From an uncultured Alteromonadaceae bacterium (lineage in GTDB: Bacteria > Pseudomonadota > Gammaproteobacteria > Enterobacterales > Alteromonadaceae): a DNA stretch of 64,000 nt. The notes beneath the pieces are model-generated. The model saw nothing but the letters and a program-made list of their open reading frames with translations, was not told the origin of the DNA and searched no databases. The translations under genes were made by a program, and so were the position numbers. The stretch is from contig CANLWS010000012.1 of assembly GCA_947494925.1 (NCBI GenBank), positions 1-64,000 of the forward strand, read 5' to 3'. Shown piece after piece: positions 53,294 through 61,893 of this stretch (positions are counted from its first letter, which is position 1; each line of letters opens with the position of its first letter).

Positions 53294-55402
53294 TTACCTC
53301 TTATCTTCTGCCATCAATAAACTCAGGCACTCACGAGCTCTTGCGACCACCTGCTTTTTACCTGTCAAGCGGTAGTGTTGACTAAGCCAGTTTATCCTTT
53401 TACCCAGGGTGACTCGTTGATGTAAAAACTGATATGCGTCCAATAGTTTGCTATCTGTTTGTGGGGACATTTTTTCAATGTATTCATGTATCAGGCGTTC
53501 GCAGCTATCAAGCGGCCTGGAACCATTGCAGAACAGGCGCAGGACAGTCATTAGCTGGGGACTCTGACTAATTTCCAATGCTTTGTGGGTTAGTTTTTGC
53601 ACAAGTTCTGGTTGCAACTCAAACTTTTTTACCTTCAGTTGATAGCTCAACTCCTTTTGAAATTCATTTCTCGTAAGTTCAAGCAAGGGTTGTGTTTGCT
53701 CATCAAGGGCGTGCAGCATCATCAAACTATACTCACCACTGGATGCATCTTTTCTCGTTCCAAGTTTCACAGGCGTAAAGTTGTTTTCTTCCCAGAATCT
53801 AAGTAACGGGCTATTTAGGCCGAATGACGTGCTCAGAAAATTGACATTATTGTTTCTGGCATATTCAGCGGCAGAGGAAATTAAGTTGCTTGCTATACCT
53901 TGTCGTTGCTGGTTTTTGGTCACCGCTATTCTGGTTACGCGCAAATAGGTTGCAATAGCAATGGCACTATTTGCCATACTGTAAGCGAGATTTTGCGCTA
54001 CCAAGTGTCCACTTGGGCGCCTTAGGCCGGCACTAATATCCTCTGAGATATCTTTTAATACTTCGCCACCCTCAATATTGAGTAGCATGACACCCACTAC
54101 CAAATCTCCTTTCCTTGCAATAAAAATACGTTGGTCAGGCGCATCTAACAGGCGGACCAAGTCATCAGGTACAGTTTGATAATGAGCATTCACCATCAAT
54201 TGAAATACCTGGGAGAGAAGTGCAGGAGAGTTTTTGAGTTCCCTTTGAGTTAGCGTATAACAGCCGAAAACTGATTCATTTTCTATTTCTGGCCTGACAT
54301 AGGTGTATTTGTCATTCATTAGCATTGCATCAAACCAAAATCTCTCCAGAGAATCTCCCCATGACCATCGCATGGGTAAGTTTAGGTGTAACGATTGCCA
54401 ACCCTTTTCGAGGCCATCAAGATACTGTCTGAAGCGGATTTCAAACCCTCTGCCGCTACCTTCATAACCATGAACCGTGGTGCTAAATACAATTTTGGGA
54501 TAGTGCCGCTGCAGTTTTTTTAATTGTTCATTAGGAATTGCGGCCGCTTCATCGATTAGCAGTAAATCGGCTGCAGGCAAGGATGCGAGGAGCATATCTA
54601 TCGCCATATACTTCAGCTTCGATTTCTCATAAGTGATCAGGTTTTTGCTTATAATCGCGTTTGATAAAGACTGACTGGCATGCTCAAACACTTTGGTTAC
54701 CGCTCGGGGAGCTGGTGCTGTTACTACAATATTAATTCTACGTTGAATCATTAATCTGGCAGCCGCCAGACCCAGCGTGCTGGATTTTCCTCTGCCTCTG
54801 TCTGCCGTGATCACCAAAGGCCGCTCTTGCAAATTGACTATAGCTTCAACAGCATCCGACTGATGGACATCAAATTGAGTTTGCGTCTTATTGTCGATAG
54901 TGCTTTGCTGGCCAATAAAGGTTTTCTGGTTCAGACGGGCGACTGAAACATCCGCTTCTATGCATGTAATCAACCATTCAATAAATAGGCTGTGAGACTT
55001 TTCCTGCTCAAAACCATAGCTTGTTCTCTTTAGCTTTTCCGGGTCTGGAGCGGCTGGCCAGTCGCTAAGCTCGGGACAGAGAAGTAGCATCAGACCCTTG
55101 GACTTGACTGTACCGCTCAAGGACATCATGGCGTTGGCTCTCACACCGCTGTGTGCATTGTAGACCACCGCATCAAACTCCATTCCGAGATACTGACGAT
55201 ATTGTTGATGGCGAACATTGCCGGCTTGTTTCCGTTCACCTGACCAAAGAATTTGATTGCACGTTAAATGTGCCAGGATTTTTTCAGCGGATTCAATTCC
55301 CCAGTTCTCCTGACCATCAATGACGATAAGCTGCCTGTGAACGTCAGATGCTTTACGTGCATCGAGCCAGCTTTTCAGGGATTCAGGTAATTCAAGTTGC
55401 AT
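53294..55402 (-). CDS. tmcA: tRNA(Met) cytidine acetyltransferase TmcA
   Basis: TmcA makes N4-acetylcytidine at the wobble base of elongator tRNA-Met using acetyl-CoA and ATP. The 702-residue protein has an N-terminal DUF1726 region, a helicase-like module with Walker A ADRGRGKSS at 200-208 and LLIDEAAAIP, and a GNAT domain with VTRIAVTKNQQRQGIASNLI as the acetyl-CoA loop. The C-terminal tRNA-binding tail is present. I use ATG 55402 (start MQLELPES); a GTG at 55432 would enter the divergent promoter. Confidence 0.93.
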   Translation of the reverse strand: MQLELPESLKSWLDARKASDVHRQLIVIDGQENWGIESAEKILAHLTCNQILWSGERKQAGNVRHQQYRQYLGMEFDAVVYNAHSGVRANAMMSLSGTVKSKGLMLLLCPELSDWPAAPDPEKLKRTSYGFEQEKSHSLFIEWLITCIEADVSVARLNQKTFIGQQSTIDNKTQTQFDVHQSDAVEAIVNLQERPLVITADRGRGKSSTLGLAAARLMIQRRINIVVTAPAPRAVTKVFEHASQSLSNAIISKNLITYEKSKLKYMAIDMLLASLPAADLLLIDEAAAIPNEQLKKLQRHYPKIVFSTTVHGYEGSGRGFEIRFRQYLDGLEKGWQSLHLNLPMRWSWGDSLERFWFDAMLMNDKYTYVRPEIENESVFGCYTLTQRELKNSPALLSQVFQLMVNAHYQTVPDDLVRLLDAPDQRIFIARKGDLVVGVMLLNIEGGEVLKDISEDISAGLRRPSGHLVAQNLAYSMANSAIAIATYLRVTRIAVTKNQQRQGIASNLISSAAEYARNNNVNFLSTSFGLNSPLLRFWEENNFTPVKLGTRKDASSGEYSLMMLHALDEQTQPLLELTRNEFQKELSYQLKVKKFELQPELVQKLTHKALEISQSPQLMTVLRLFCNGSRPLDSCERLIHEYIEKMSPQTDSKLLDAYQFLHQRVTLGKRINWLSQHYRLTGKKQVVARARECLSLLMAEDKR

Positions 55403-55461
55403 GTAGGTATTATTGATATAATGATTAAACACAGTTTATTGAATTTACAACAGGAATACGA

Positions 55462-55875
55462 ATGCGCTTTTTATCACGCCGATTAGTCATGCCAAACGAT
55501 TTGAATTATGCAAACTCATTATTTGGTGGTCGGGCATTGGAATGGATTGACGAAGAAGCCGCCATTTATGCCATCTGCCAATTGGAAACCAATGTTCTGG
55601 TGACCAAACATATTGGTGAAATCAGCTTCGAATCTCCTGCGATGCAAGGTGACATTGTAGAGTTTGGACTGGCAACAAAAAAGGTCGGACGCACCTCTAT
55701 CACTGTTACCTGTCTAGTGCGTAATAAAGCCACAAAAAAAACCATTTGTTTAGCCGATGATATTGTTTTTGTCAGCGTAGATTCAGAAACACGTTTACCA
55801 AAAGCCCATGGTAAAACATTAGAAGAGATGGAGTCTCAGACCGTTGAAGAACTTAAAACGCTGAATATGCTTTAG
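55462..55875 (+). CDS. acyl-CoA thioesterase (YciA-type hotdog fold)
   Basis: The 137-residue protein has the hotdog pattern of the acyl-CoA thioesterases: PNDLNYANSLFGGRALEWIDEEAAIYA with the catalytic Asn/Asp region, then ISFESPAMQGDIVEFG and TSITVTCLVRN. It would hydrolyse acyl-CoA esters of uncertain chain length. An AGGAA lies before the ATG. It diverges from tmcA. Confidence 0.88.
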   Translation: MRFLSRRLVMPNDLNYANSLFGGRALEWIDEEAAIYAICQLETNVLVTKHIGEISFESPAMQGDIVEFGLATKKVGRTSITVTCLVRNKATKKTICLADDIVFVSVDSETRLPKAHGKTLEEMESQTVEELKTLNML

Positions 55876-55959
55876 TTGGTCATCCGACTTCTTTCATCTC
55901 TGTCCTCGATTCAGATCAACTTAGAATCCGGGTGTCGGAGGTCTAAAGAAAATCAGAAA

Positions 55960-56056
55960 ATAGATTCCGGCCCAAAAGCATTACCGGAATGACGGAGTGA
56001 TTTGGCTACCAGCGTCAGGCAGCCAAGTTCACCTTGCGCAAAAGAACTTTTTCGTT
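55960..56056. repeat. dispersed hairpin repeat, related to the copies at 12962-13180
   Basis: ATTCCGG at 55964-55970 pairs with CCGGAAT at 55984-55990. The whole hairpin, read on the other strand, gives cgtcattccggtaatgcttttg, closely resembling cgtcatccccgaatgcttttg in the first copy. Then caccttgcgcaaaagaactttttcgtt at 56030-56056 matches the start of the 101-bp unit. The two parts are thus present in rearranged orientation. Confidence 0.7.
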
Positions 56057-56143
56057 AGTGCTTCAAATTTTTGTTTGCAACGAGGCAGCTTGGCGCTCTT
56101 GGCTGTCTCAATTGCGGAGTATGAAAAAGGTTTTTTGCACCTA

Positions 56144-57292
56144 CTACATACTTCCCATAACAATCTCTCTGGCGTGTTTTGGTGTGATATCCTGGTGTTC
56201 ACCCATTTTCATAAAGCCGTTATCTTCGAGTTTGCCTTGGACTTTCTCTGCAACGGATTCATCTATACCGTGCTCGGACAATTTCGTGTTGATACCCATG
56301 TCACGGAAAAATAATTCGGTCTTCTCTATGGCAAGGTCAATGGCGCTGTCTTCATCATAACGACTTAAACCCCATACTCGTTCTGCATACTGCAACAATT
56401 TTTCCCGTTTTTGTTCACGTTGATGATGCATCAACCGAGGTAAGATAATCGCCAAAGTTACAGCGTGGTCAAGTCCATAAAGAGCCGTCAGTTCATGACC
56501 GATTGTGTGGGTAGACCAATCTTGCGGCACGCCAACTCCTATTAAACCACTGAGAGCCTGGGTGGCATTCCACATCAGATTTGCTCTGACTTCATAGTCT
56601 TTGTTACTTAAAACCTGGGGGCCGATGTCTATCAGATTAAGTAAAATACCTTCTGCAAATCTGTCCTGAACTGTGGCATTCACAGGGTAAGTGAGATACT
56701 GCTCAATGACATGGACAAACGCATCGACTATGCCATTAGAAAGTTGTCTGTCAGGAAGGGAGTAGGTAACTTCCGGGTCGAGGATGGCAAACTGTGGACG
56801 AACATGCTCAGAAGCGAAGGCGAGTTTTTTCCCTTTTTCGCTATGATTAACCACTGAATTTGCATTAGTTTCAGTGCCTGTCGCAGGCAGTGTTAAAATG
56901 CAGCCCAATGGAATTGCAGACTTAACCCGAGCACCCTTCGCCAAAATATCCCAGGGGTCACCTTCAAACTCGACACTTGCCGCAACAAACTTGGCACCAT
57001 CCACAACAGAACCGCCACCTACAGCAAGGATAAAGTTTACTTTCTCATCTTTAGCCAGCTCAATGGCTTTGCATAATGTGTTGAATTCGGGGTTCGCTTC
57101 GACACCGGAAAACTCGCAGTACTCGTAATCTCTAAGCTGTTCAATAACCTGGTCGTAAATGCCGTTCTTTTTGATGCTCCCGCCGCCATACATGAGCATG
57201 ACTTTAGATTTGGGCATAAGCTTAGGTATTTTGGCAATGCTGCCTTTTCCGAACGCGACTTTTGTTGGATTATGAAAAACAAAATTTTGCAT
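56144..57292 (-). CDS. yqhD: iron-containing alcohol dehydrogenase YqhD type
   Basis: The 382-residue protein begins MQNFVFHNPTKVAFGKGSI and has the NADPH loop GGGSVVDGAKFVA. The metal ligands are in NGIVDAFVHVIEQYL, TIGHELTALYGLDHAVTLAI, matching E. coli YqhD, a broad aldehyde reductase with protective function. GGAGA precedes the ATG. Its end overlaps no neighbour; a dispersed repeat lies just beyond. Confidence 0.93.
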   Translation of the reverse strand: MQNFVFHNPTKVAFGKGSIAKIPKLMPKSKVMLMYGGGSIKKNGIYDQVIEQLRDYEYCEFSGVEANPEFNTLCKAIELAKDEKVNFILAVGGGSVVDGAKFVAASVEFEGDPWDILAKGARVKSAIPLGCILTLPATGTETNANSVVNHSEKGKKLAFASEHVRPQFAILDPEVTYSLPDRQLSNGIVDAFVHVIEQYLTYPVNATVQDRFAEGILLNLIDIGPQVLSNKDYEVRANLMWNATQALSGLIGVGVPQDWSTHTIGHELTALYGLDHAVTLAIILPRLMHHQREQKREKLLQYAERVWGLSRYDEDSAIDLAIEKTELFFRDMGINTKLSEHGIDESVAEKVQGKLEDNGFMKMGEHQDITPKHAREIVMGSM

Positions 57293-57458
57293 GAATTGAC
57301 AATTCTCCAGGTTAGTTACTTTCAGTATTGTGATTAAACCGCTGAATTCAAGTGAAACTCTTTAAGAAAGCACCTAAGCCGTCACTTTAAAAATATTTTT
57401 GCACCTGCGTAATAAATTCTGTTTCTGCGATCACTAATTGGCTAAATTGGAGTGAATT

Positions 57459-57998
57459 ATGGAAATGGTAAAACCAGTCGTTGAGGGTATGCAGGAAGTT
57501 CAGCAACAAACATTGTTTAAAGAGTTAATGACTATGCACAAAGGATTACTGTTTAAGGTGATCCGTTCTTTTGCGTCGGAGCCCAGCGATCAGGACGATC
57601 TACTTCAGGAGATCTCTGTGCAGCTTTGGCATGCATTGCCTTCATTCAGGGGGGAATCAAAAGTCACTACCTGGATGTACAAAATAGCCTTATTTGCTGC
57701 CATATCCTGGCGTAAAAAGGAACAAAAGCACAGCGATACACAGACCCTCTTTATTCAATCTGGAGACTTTCAGGACGAAACACAAAGTCCACCAACAGAA
57801 GAGTTGGAGCAAATGTTCAGCATGATCAGGCAGCTAAACGACATTGACCGTTCAATCACCCTGTTGATGCTGGAAGGGTATAGTTATGAAGACGTTGGTA
57901 AGGTGCTGGGGATCAGCACTTCCAATGTGGGGGTAAAAATTAATCGCATCAAGAAAAAGTTATCAAGTATGAGTCAGGAGAACAATGATGGAGTTTGA
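57459..57998 (+). CDS. sigma-70 family (ECF-like) sigma factor
   Basis: The 179-residue protein has region 2 (MTMHKGLLFKVIRSFASEPSDQDDLLQEISVQLWHALPSFRGESKVTTWMYKIAL) and region 4 (LNDIDRSITLLMLEGYSYEDVGKVLGISTSNVGVKINRIKKKL), with no region 3. This is an ECF layout. The wording resembles the ECF factors common in Bacteroidetes. It overlaps the next gene, a membrane protein that may be its regulator. The regulon is unknown. Confidence 0.9.
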   Translation: MEMVKPVVEGMQEVQQQTLFKELMTMHKGLLFKVIRSFASEPSDQDDLLQEISVQLWHALPSFRGESKVTTWMYKIALFAAISWRKKEQKHSDTQTLFIQSGDFQDETQSPPTEELEQMFSMIRQLNDIDRSITLLMLEGYSYEDVGKVLGISTSNVGVKINRIKKKLSSMSQENNDGV

Positions 57999-58560
57999 AC
58001 ACATGCAGAAAATCTGGGATCAGCAGTCTAATCAGATTGTTTACGGAATAGATGAAAACAAACTATTCGAATCGGTAATAAAAAAACAGCAAAAGATTAA
58101 AAAGTTGGTGAGTTGTTTTGAGTGGACAGCTATTTTCACCTTTTTCGGACTGGCTGGACTTGCCGTGATTGAGGGGATCATAAAAGCTGAATATTACCAA
58201 TTACCTTTGGGGATTTTGTTTGTAGGCCTTGCTGTTTATATGTTGAAAGACCGTCAAAAGCGTCTGAACAAGGACAACCTGGCGGTTAAAAACATTAAAA
58301 CATCGCTGGAAAACAGCATTAGATCTTTGAGTCATCAGATTAACAGGCAACGTAATATTGTCTGGTGGTTTTTTGGTCCTCTGTGTCTGGTGGCTGTTTA
58401 CCAAGGTGTTTTTGGTGATAAAGCGTGGTGGGCAATCGGTGTGGCAATTCTAGCCATGCTGGCAATTTACTGGCTGATGCAAAAGGAAATTCGTTGCAAG
58501 CTCGCGCCTAAATTAAAGGAACTGGAAGCATTAAAGCGACTTATCGAAAAACAAGATTAA
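57985..58560 (+). CDS. membrane protein encoded with the sigma factor, possible anti-sigma partner
   Basis: The 191-residue protein starts MMEFEHMQKIWDQQSNQ, an opening I associate with small proteins cotranscribed with sigma factors in Bacteroidetes. It then has two pairs of membrane helices (about 45-80 and 124-157) separated by a charged coiled segment, and a basic C-terminal tail. It overlaps the sigma gene by 14 bases. No ZAS zinc motif is present, so an anti-sigma role is inferred from position only. Confidence 0.6.
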   Translation: MMEFEHMQKIWDQQSNQIVYGIDENKLFESVIKKQQKIKKLVSCFEWTAIFTFFGLAGLAVIEGIIKAEYYQLPLGILFVGLAVYMLKDRQKRLNKDNLAVKNIKTSLENSIRSLSHQINRQRNIVWWFFGPLCLVAVYQGVFGDKAWWAIGVAILAMLAIYWLMQKEIRCKLAPKLKELEALKRLIEKQD

Positions 58561-58644
58561 CACAAACACTCAAAGTATTATTGCACTTTGTCTGAGAGTT
58601 GTTAGAATCCGCCGCGTTCACAGACATATATTCTTCTGTGATTG

Positions 58645-58738
58645 ACCAAGGGGTGCCGCAAGGCTGAGATTTGCGCAGAACACATCTGCAAAAGAACCCT
58701 AATACCTGATCCGGATAATACCGGCGTAGGAATGGTAG
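58645..58738 (+). promoter_or_regulatory. TPP riboswitch aptamer (thi box)
   Basis: All conserved thi-box blocks are present in order: aaggggtgcc, gctgagat, a variable stem (ttgcgcagaacacatctgcaa), agaaccc, acctgatccggataataccgg and cgtaggaa. It lies 77 bases before the receptor start codon, and no terminator hairpin follows, so control is probably at translation. Confidence 0.96.
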
Positions 58739-58781
58739 CGCACTAAGTGCATGATTTTCCCCATTGACCTGCCGTAAAGCC

Positions 58782-58812
58782 GGATCTTTTCACGATGTAG
58801 ACGAAGAGATCC
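58782..58812 (+). promoter_or_regulatory. ribosome-site-sequestering hairpin, expression platform of the riboswitch
   Basis: GGATCTTTT at 58782-58790 pairs with AAGAGATCC at 58804-58812 (nine pairs, one G-U). The ribosome site (GAAGAG) lies in the 3' arm and the start codon two bases after it. The 5' arm belongs to CCGGATC at 58780-58786, the exact complement of GATCCGG at 58708-58714 inside the aptamer. Confidence 0.7.
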
Positions 58813-58814
58813 TA

Positions 58815-60878
58815 ATGATATACAAATTACAATTACTAGCCCTTAGCATTGCAATTGCCACACCCGCTATGGCGTCAGAAACTGACGATATTGAACGCAT
58901 TACCGTAAATTCCGGGTTCCGCACCCAGGGCATTCAGCAACTGTCTTCCAGCGTCAGCGTTATTCCAGAATTAGCCATTCAGAACCGTCAGGCTCAGCAT
59001 GTTGAAGAAATTCTGAACATGGCTGCTAACCTAAACTTTGCCAGCGGCGCCTCCAGAGGACGCTTTATCCAGATACGGGGAATAGGTGAACGCAGCCAGT
59101 TTTCTGAACCCGTTAACCCTTCTGTAGGTTTTATCATTGATGACTTCGATTTCTCCGGAATTGCTGGGGTAGGGACATTATTTGATGTGGACCAGGTCGA
59201 AATTTTCCGCGGCCCTCAGGCCACCGCATTTGGCGCATCTGCCATGGCTGGATTAGTGAGTATTAAGACAGTCGAAGCAGATGACAACCAGCAAACACGC
59301 TTGCACGCTAGTATCGCTCAGCAAAACACCTGGAGTCTTGGTGCGGCCCACGGCGGTGCGTTGAGCGATTCTGTTTATTATCGTGTCGCAGTGCAGCAGT
59401 ATAAAAGTGATGGCTTTATTAAAAATGCCTTTCTGGACCGTGAAGACACAGATAATCTGGATGAATTTACCAGTCGCCTGAAACTTAAATATATTGTCTC
59501 TGAGGACCTGACGCTGGATTTGAATTATCAGTATTTCGATATTGATAATGGTTATGATGCATTTTCACTCGATAACGATGGCATTACTCAATCGGATGAG
59601 CCGGGATTTGACCGCCAGGAGACTCATGCACTAGGTTTGAAGGGGTCGTACAACACAAGTTGGGGTCAGTTGTTAGTTATCGCAAGTCATTCTACCTCTG
59701 AATTGGGTTACGGATATGATGAAGACTGGACCTTCGATGGTTTCCATCCGGACGGTTACAGTTCCACTGACCATTATTTTCGCGACCTGGATACCACCAG
59801 TATCGATATTCGCGCGGTTTCCAATGAAAGCTCAGCGCTGTTCGACGGGAAAACCCAATGGGTAGCGGGCGTTTACGCCAAATCATCTGAACAATCTCTG
59901 ATGCGTGAATATACCTTTGCAGCGAGTGACTTCAGTAGCGAATATGAGCCGACTAGCAAGGCCATTTACGTGCAGACAGATACCCGTCTGTCAGATTCGT
60001 TCATACTGCACGCTGGTTTACGTCTGGACAGTTTCGAGATTGACTATACAGACAGCAGCGGATTCACTTCGACAAATGATGACACAATGTTAGGCGGTAA
60101 ACTGGTGCTGGATTACGTCATCAACGGCACAACCCTTTATGCGGGCGTGTCGCGGGGTTACAAGGCAGGTGGCTTCAATCCGGATGAAAGAGTCAGTCAG
60201 CAAAACAGAATATTCGAGCCGGAGTTCAACTGGAACTATGAATTCGGTGTTAAAGGCCGCTTTGCTGATGATGATGCCTTTATTCGTATGGCCGTGTTTT
60301 ACATGGACAGAGAAGACACCCAGGTGAGCGATTTTGATGTTCAGACCCGCGACGATGGCAGCGCAACTTTTATTGATGTGATTGGAAATGCTGATACAGG
60401 AACTAACTGGGGGATTGAGTTTGAATCCTCATGGCAGGCGAATGACGCATTGTTGCTCACTGCGAACTTTGGTTATCTGGACGCTACATTTTCCGATTAT
60501 GTGCTGGCCAATGGCGATCTTGTTGCCAAGCAGGAACAGGCGCAATCTCCTAAACGCACCTTCAACATTGCCGCGCAACTTATGTTGACCGAGCAGTTAA
60601 TCTGGCGGGTGGAAGTGGATGGGAAAGATGATTTCAGGTTCTCCGATGGTCATGATGAGCGTTCACCATCCTTTGAATTGGTCAATACGCGACTGAGCTA
60701 CGAGTTGGAAAACTGGACCGCCTCTGTATGGGTTAAAAACCTGCTGGATGAGACCTATTTTGTGCGTGGGTTTGGCGGATTCAGCAATGATCCAAGAGAT
60801 GGTTATTTCCCGGCTGAACCATACTTTCAATTGGGCGACGGTCGACAAGCAGGCGTTAGTCTGGACTACAGATTCTAA
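58815..60878 (+). CDS. TonB-dependent receptor for thiamine (predicted)
   Basis: The 687-residue protein has a signal peptide (KLQLLALSIAIATPAMAS), a TonB-box-like DIERITVNSG, a plug with FRGPQATAFGASAMAGLVSI and a barrel ending VSLDYRF. Thiamine as ligand is inferred from the TPP riboswitch ahead and the thiamine genes behind, an arrangement known in Shewanella and its relatives. The start is ATG 58815; the open frame from 58764 crosses the regulatory hairpin. Confidence 0.9.
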   Translation: MIYKLQLLALSIAIATPAMASETDDIERITVNSGFRTQGIQQLSSSVSVIPELAIQNRQAQHVEEILNMAANLNFASGASRGRFIQIRGIGERSQFSEPVNPSVGFIIDDFDFSGIAGVGTLFDVDQVEIFRGPQATAFGASAMAGLVSIKTVEADDNQQTRLHASIAQQNTWSLGAAHGGALSDSVYYRVAVQQYKSDGFIKNAFLDREDTDNLDEFTSRLKLKYIVSEDLTLDLNYQYFDIDNGYDAFSLDNDGITQSDEPGFDRQETHALGLKGSYNTSWGQLLVIASHSTSELGYGYDEDWTFDGFHPDGYSSTDHYFRDLDTTSIDIRAVSNESSALFDGKTQWVAGVYAKSSEQSLMREYTFAASDFSSEYEPTSKAIYVQTDTRLSDSFILHAGLRLDSFEIDYTDSSGFTSTNDDTMLGGKLVLDYVINGTTLYAGVSRGYKAGGFNPDERVSQQNRIFEPEFNWNYEFGVKGRFADDDAFIRMAVFYMDREDTQVSDFDVQTRDDGSATFIDVIGNADTGTNWGIEFESSWQANDALLLTANFGYLDATFSDYVLANGDLVAKQEQAQSPKRTFNIAAQLMLTEQLIWRVEVDGKDDFRFSDGHDERSPSFELVNTRLSYELENWTASVWVKNLLDETYFVRGFGGFSNDPRDGYFPAEPYFQLGDGRQAGVSLDYRF

Positions 60879-60887
60879 GGAGAACCT

Positions 60888-61148
60888 ATGAGATTGGCAG
60901 TAGAAATATCATTGTATCCATTACAAAATGACTATATCCCGGCGATAAAAGATTTTATTGACCGCCTGAATGCTTATGCAGATTTGCAGGTTAGAACCAG
61001 TGAAACCAGTACCCTGGTGGTTGGTGATTATGAGATAGTCACTCACATACTGGCTCAGGAGATGCGTCAGACTCATGAAGAGGTGGGGCAGGCTATTTTT
61101 GTCTGCAAGTACCTTAACGCAGACCAAGCAAATATTGATTTGTCATGA
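60888..61148 (+). CDS. YkoF/MTH1187-like thiamine-binding protein
   Basis: The 86-residue protein reads RLAVEISLYPLQNDYIPAIKDFIDRLNAYADLQVRT-, a single ferredoxin-like domain of the family that binds thiamine or its pyrimidine part in Bacillus YkoF. No signal peptide is visible, so it is probably cytoplasmic, or acts at the membrane with the transporter. AAGGAG precedes the ATG. It overlaps pnuC by four bases. Confidence 0.82.
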   Translation: MRLAVEISLYPLQNDYIPAIKDFIDRLNAYADLQVRTSETSTLVVGDYEIVTHILAQEMRQTHEEVGQAIFVCKYLNADQANIDLS

Positions 61149-61753
61149 GTGAATGGATTGCACAGTTAACTGGGCAGTTTGCTGCCCAGTCTGGATTGGA
61201 GCTGATAGCCGTGTTATTAGCATTGGCCTATGTATGGCTTGCTGCTCGGCAGAACATCTGGTGCTGGCCTTGTGCCTTGCTCAGCACAGGCATTTACGTT
61301 TGGTTATTCTGGGAAGTGGCATTGCCATTTCATACCTTCCTGAATGGCTATTATTTATTGATGGCTGTGTATGGCTGGACTCAATGGCGTAAGGTGGATC
61401 AAAATAATCGCCCAGTCATCAGCAAGTCACTCAACTGGCATCTTGCCTGGCTATCTGGACTAACCTTGTTGGGCTTTGTTTTGGTGTTTGCCCTATCTGG
61501 GCAGCTTGATCAGGAATACCTGTATCTGGATGCGTTTATTACCATTTTTAGTTTGTTTACTACAGCTCTGGTGGCACACAAAGTCCTGGAAAACTGGATC
61601 TATTGGATGTTTATCAATAGTTTTGCCGCCTACCTGTATTTTTCAAAATCCTTACTGTTAACCGGTTTGCTATTCGTTTTTTATGTAGGTTTTTCCATCT
61701 ATGGGTATCTCTCCTGGCAGCGCTCCCAACGTATAGGATTACAAGCGGGTTAA
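61145..61753 (+). CDS. pnuT: PnuC-family transporter, probably for thiamine (PnuT)
   Basis: The 202-residue inner-membrane protein has seven helices and PnuC motifs: LALAYVWLAARQNIWCWPCALLSTGIYVWLFWE and YGWTQWRK, then ENWIYWMFINSFAAYLYFSKSLLLTGLLF. PnuC proteins take up vitamins by facilitated diffusion followed by phosphorylation. Thiamine specificity rests on the riboswitch operon and the kinase downstream. Confidence 0.9.
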   Translation: MSEWIAQLTGQFAAQSGLELIAVLLALAYVWLAARQNIWCWPCALLSTGIYVWLFWEVALPFHTFLNGYYLLMAVYGWTQWRKVDQNNRPVISKSLNWHLAWLSGLTLLGFVLVFALSGQLDQEYLYLDAFITIFSLFTTALVAHKVLENWIYWMFINSFAAYLYFSKSLLLTGLLFVFYVGFSIYGYLSWQRSQRIGLQAG

Positions 61754-61893
61754 TAAATTTTCCAAACGGTAACCTAAACGGCAAAATTCTCTGTCTAAAT
61801 GCGGTTTAATCGTGATCCTTGAAAGTAATACAACTATGCTTACTATCAAGTAAAACCAAAGCTGTTGTCATTGGTGAGCAAAGGAATAATACG

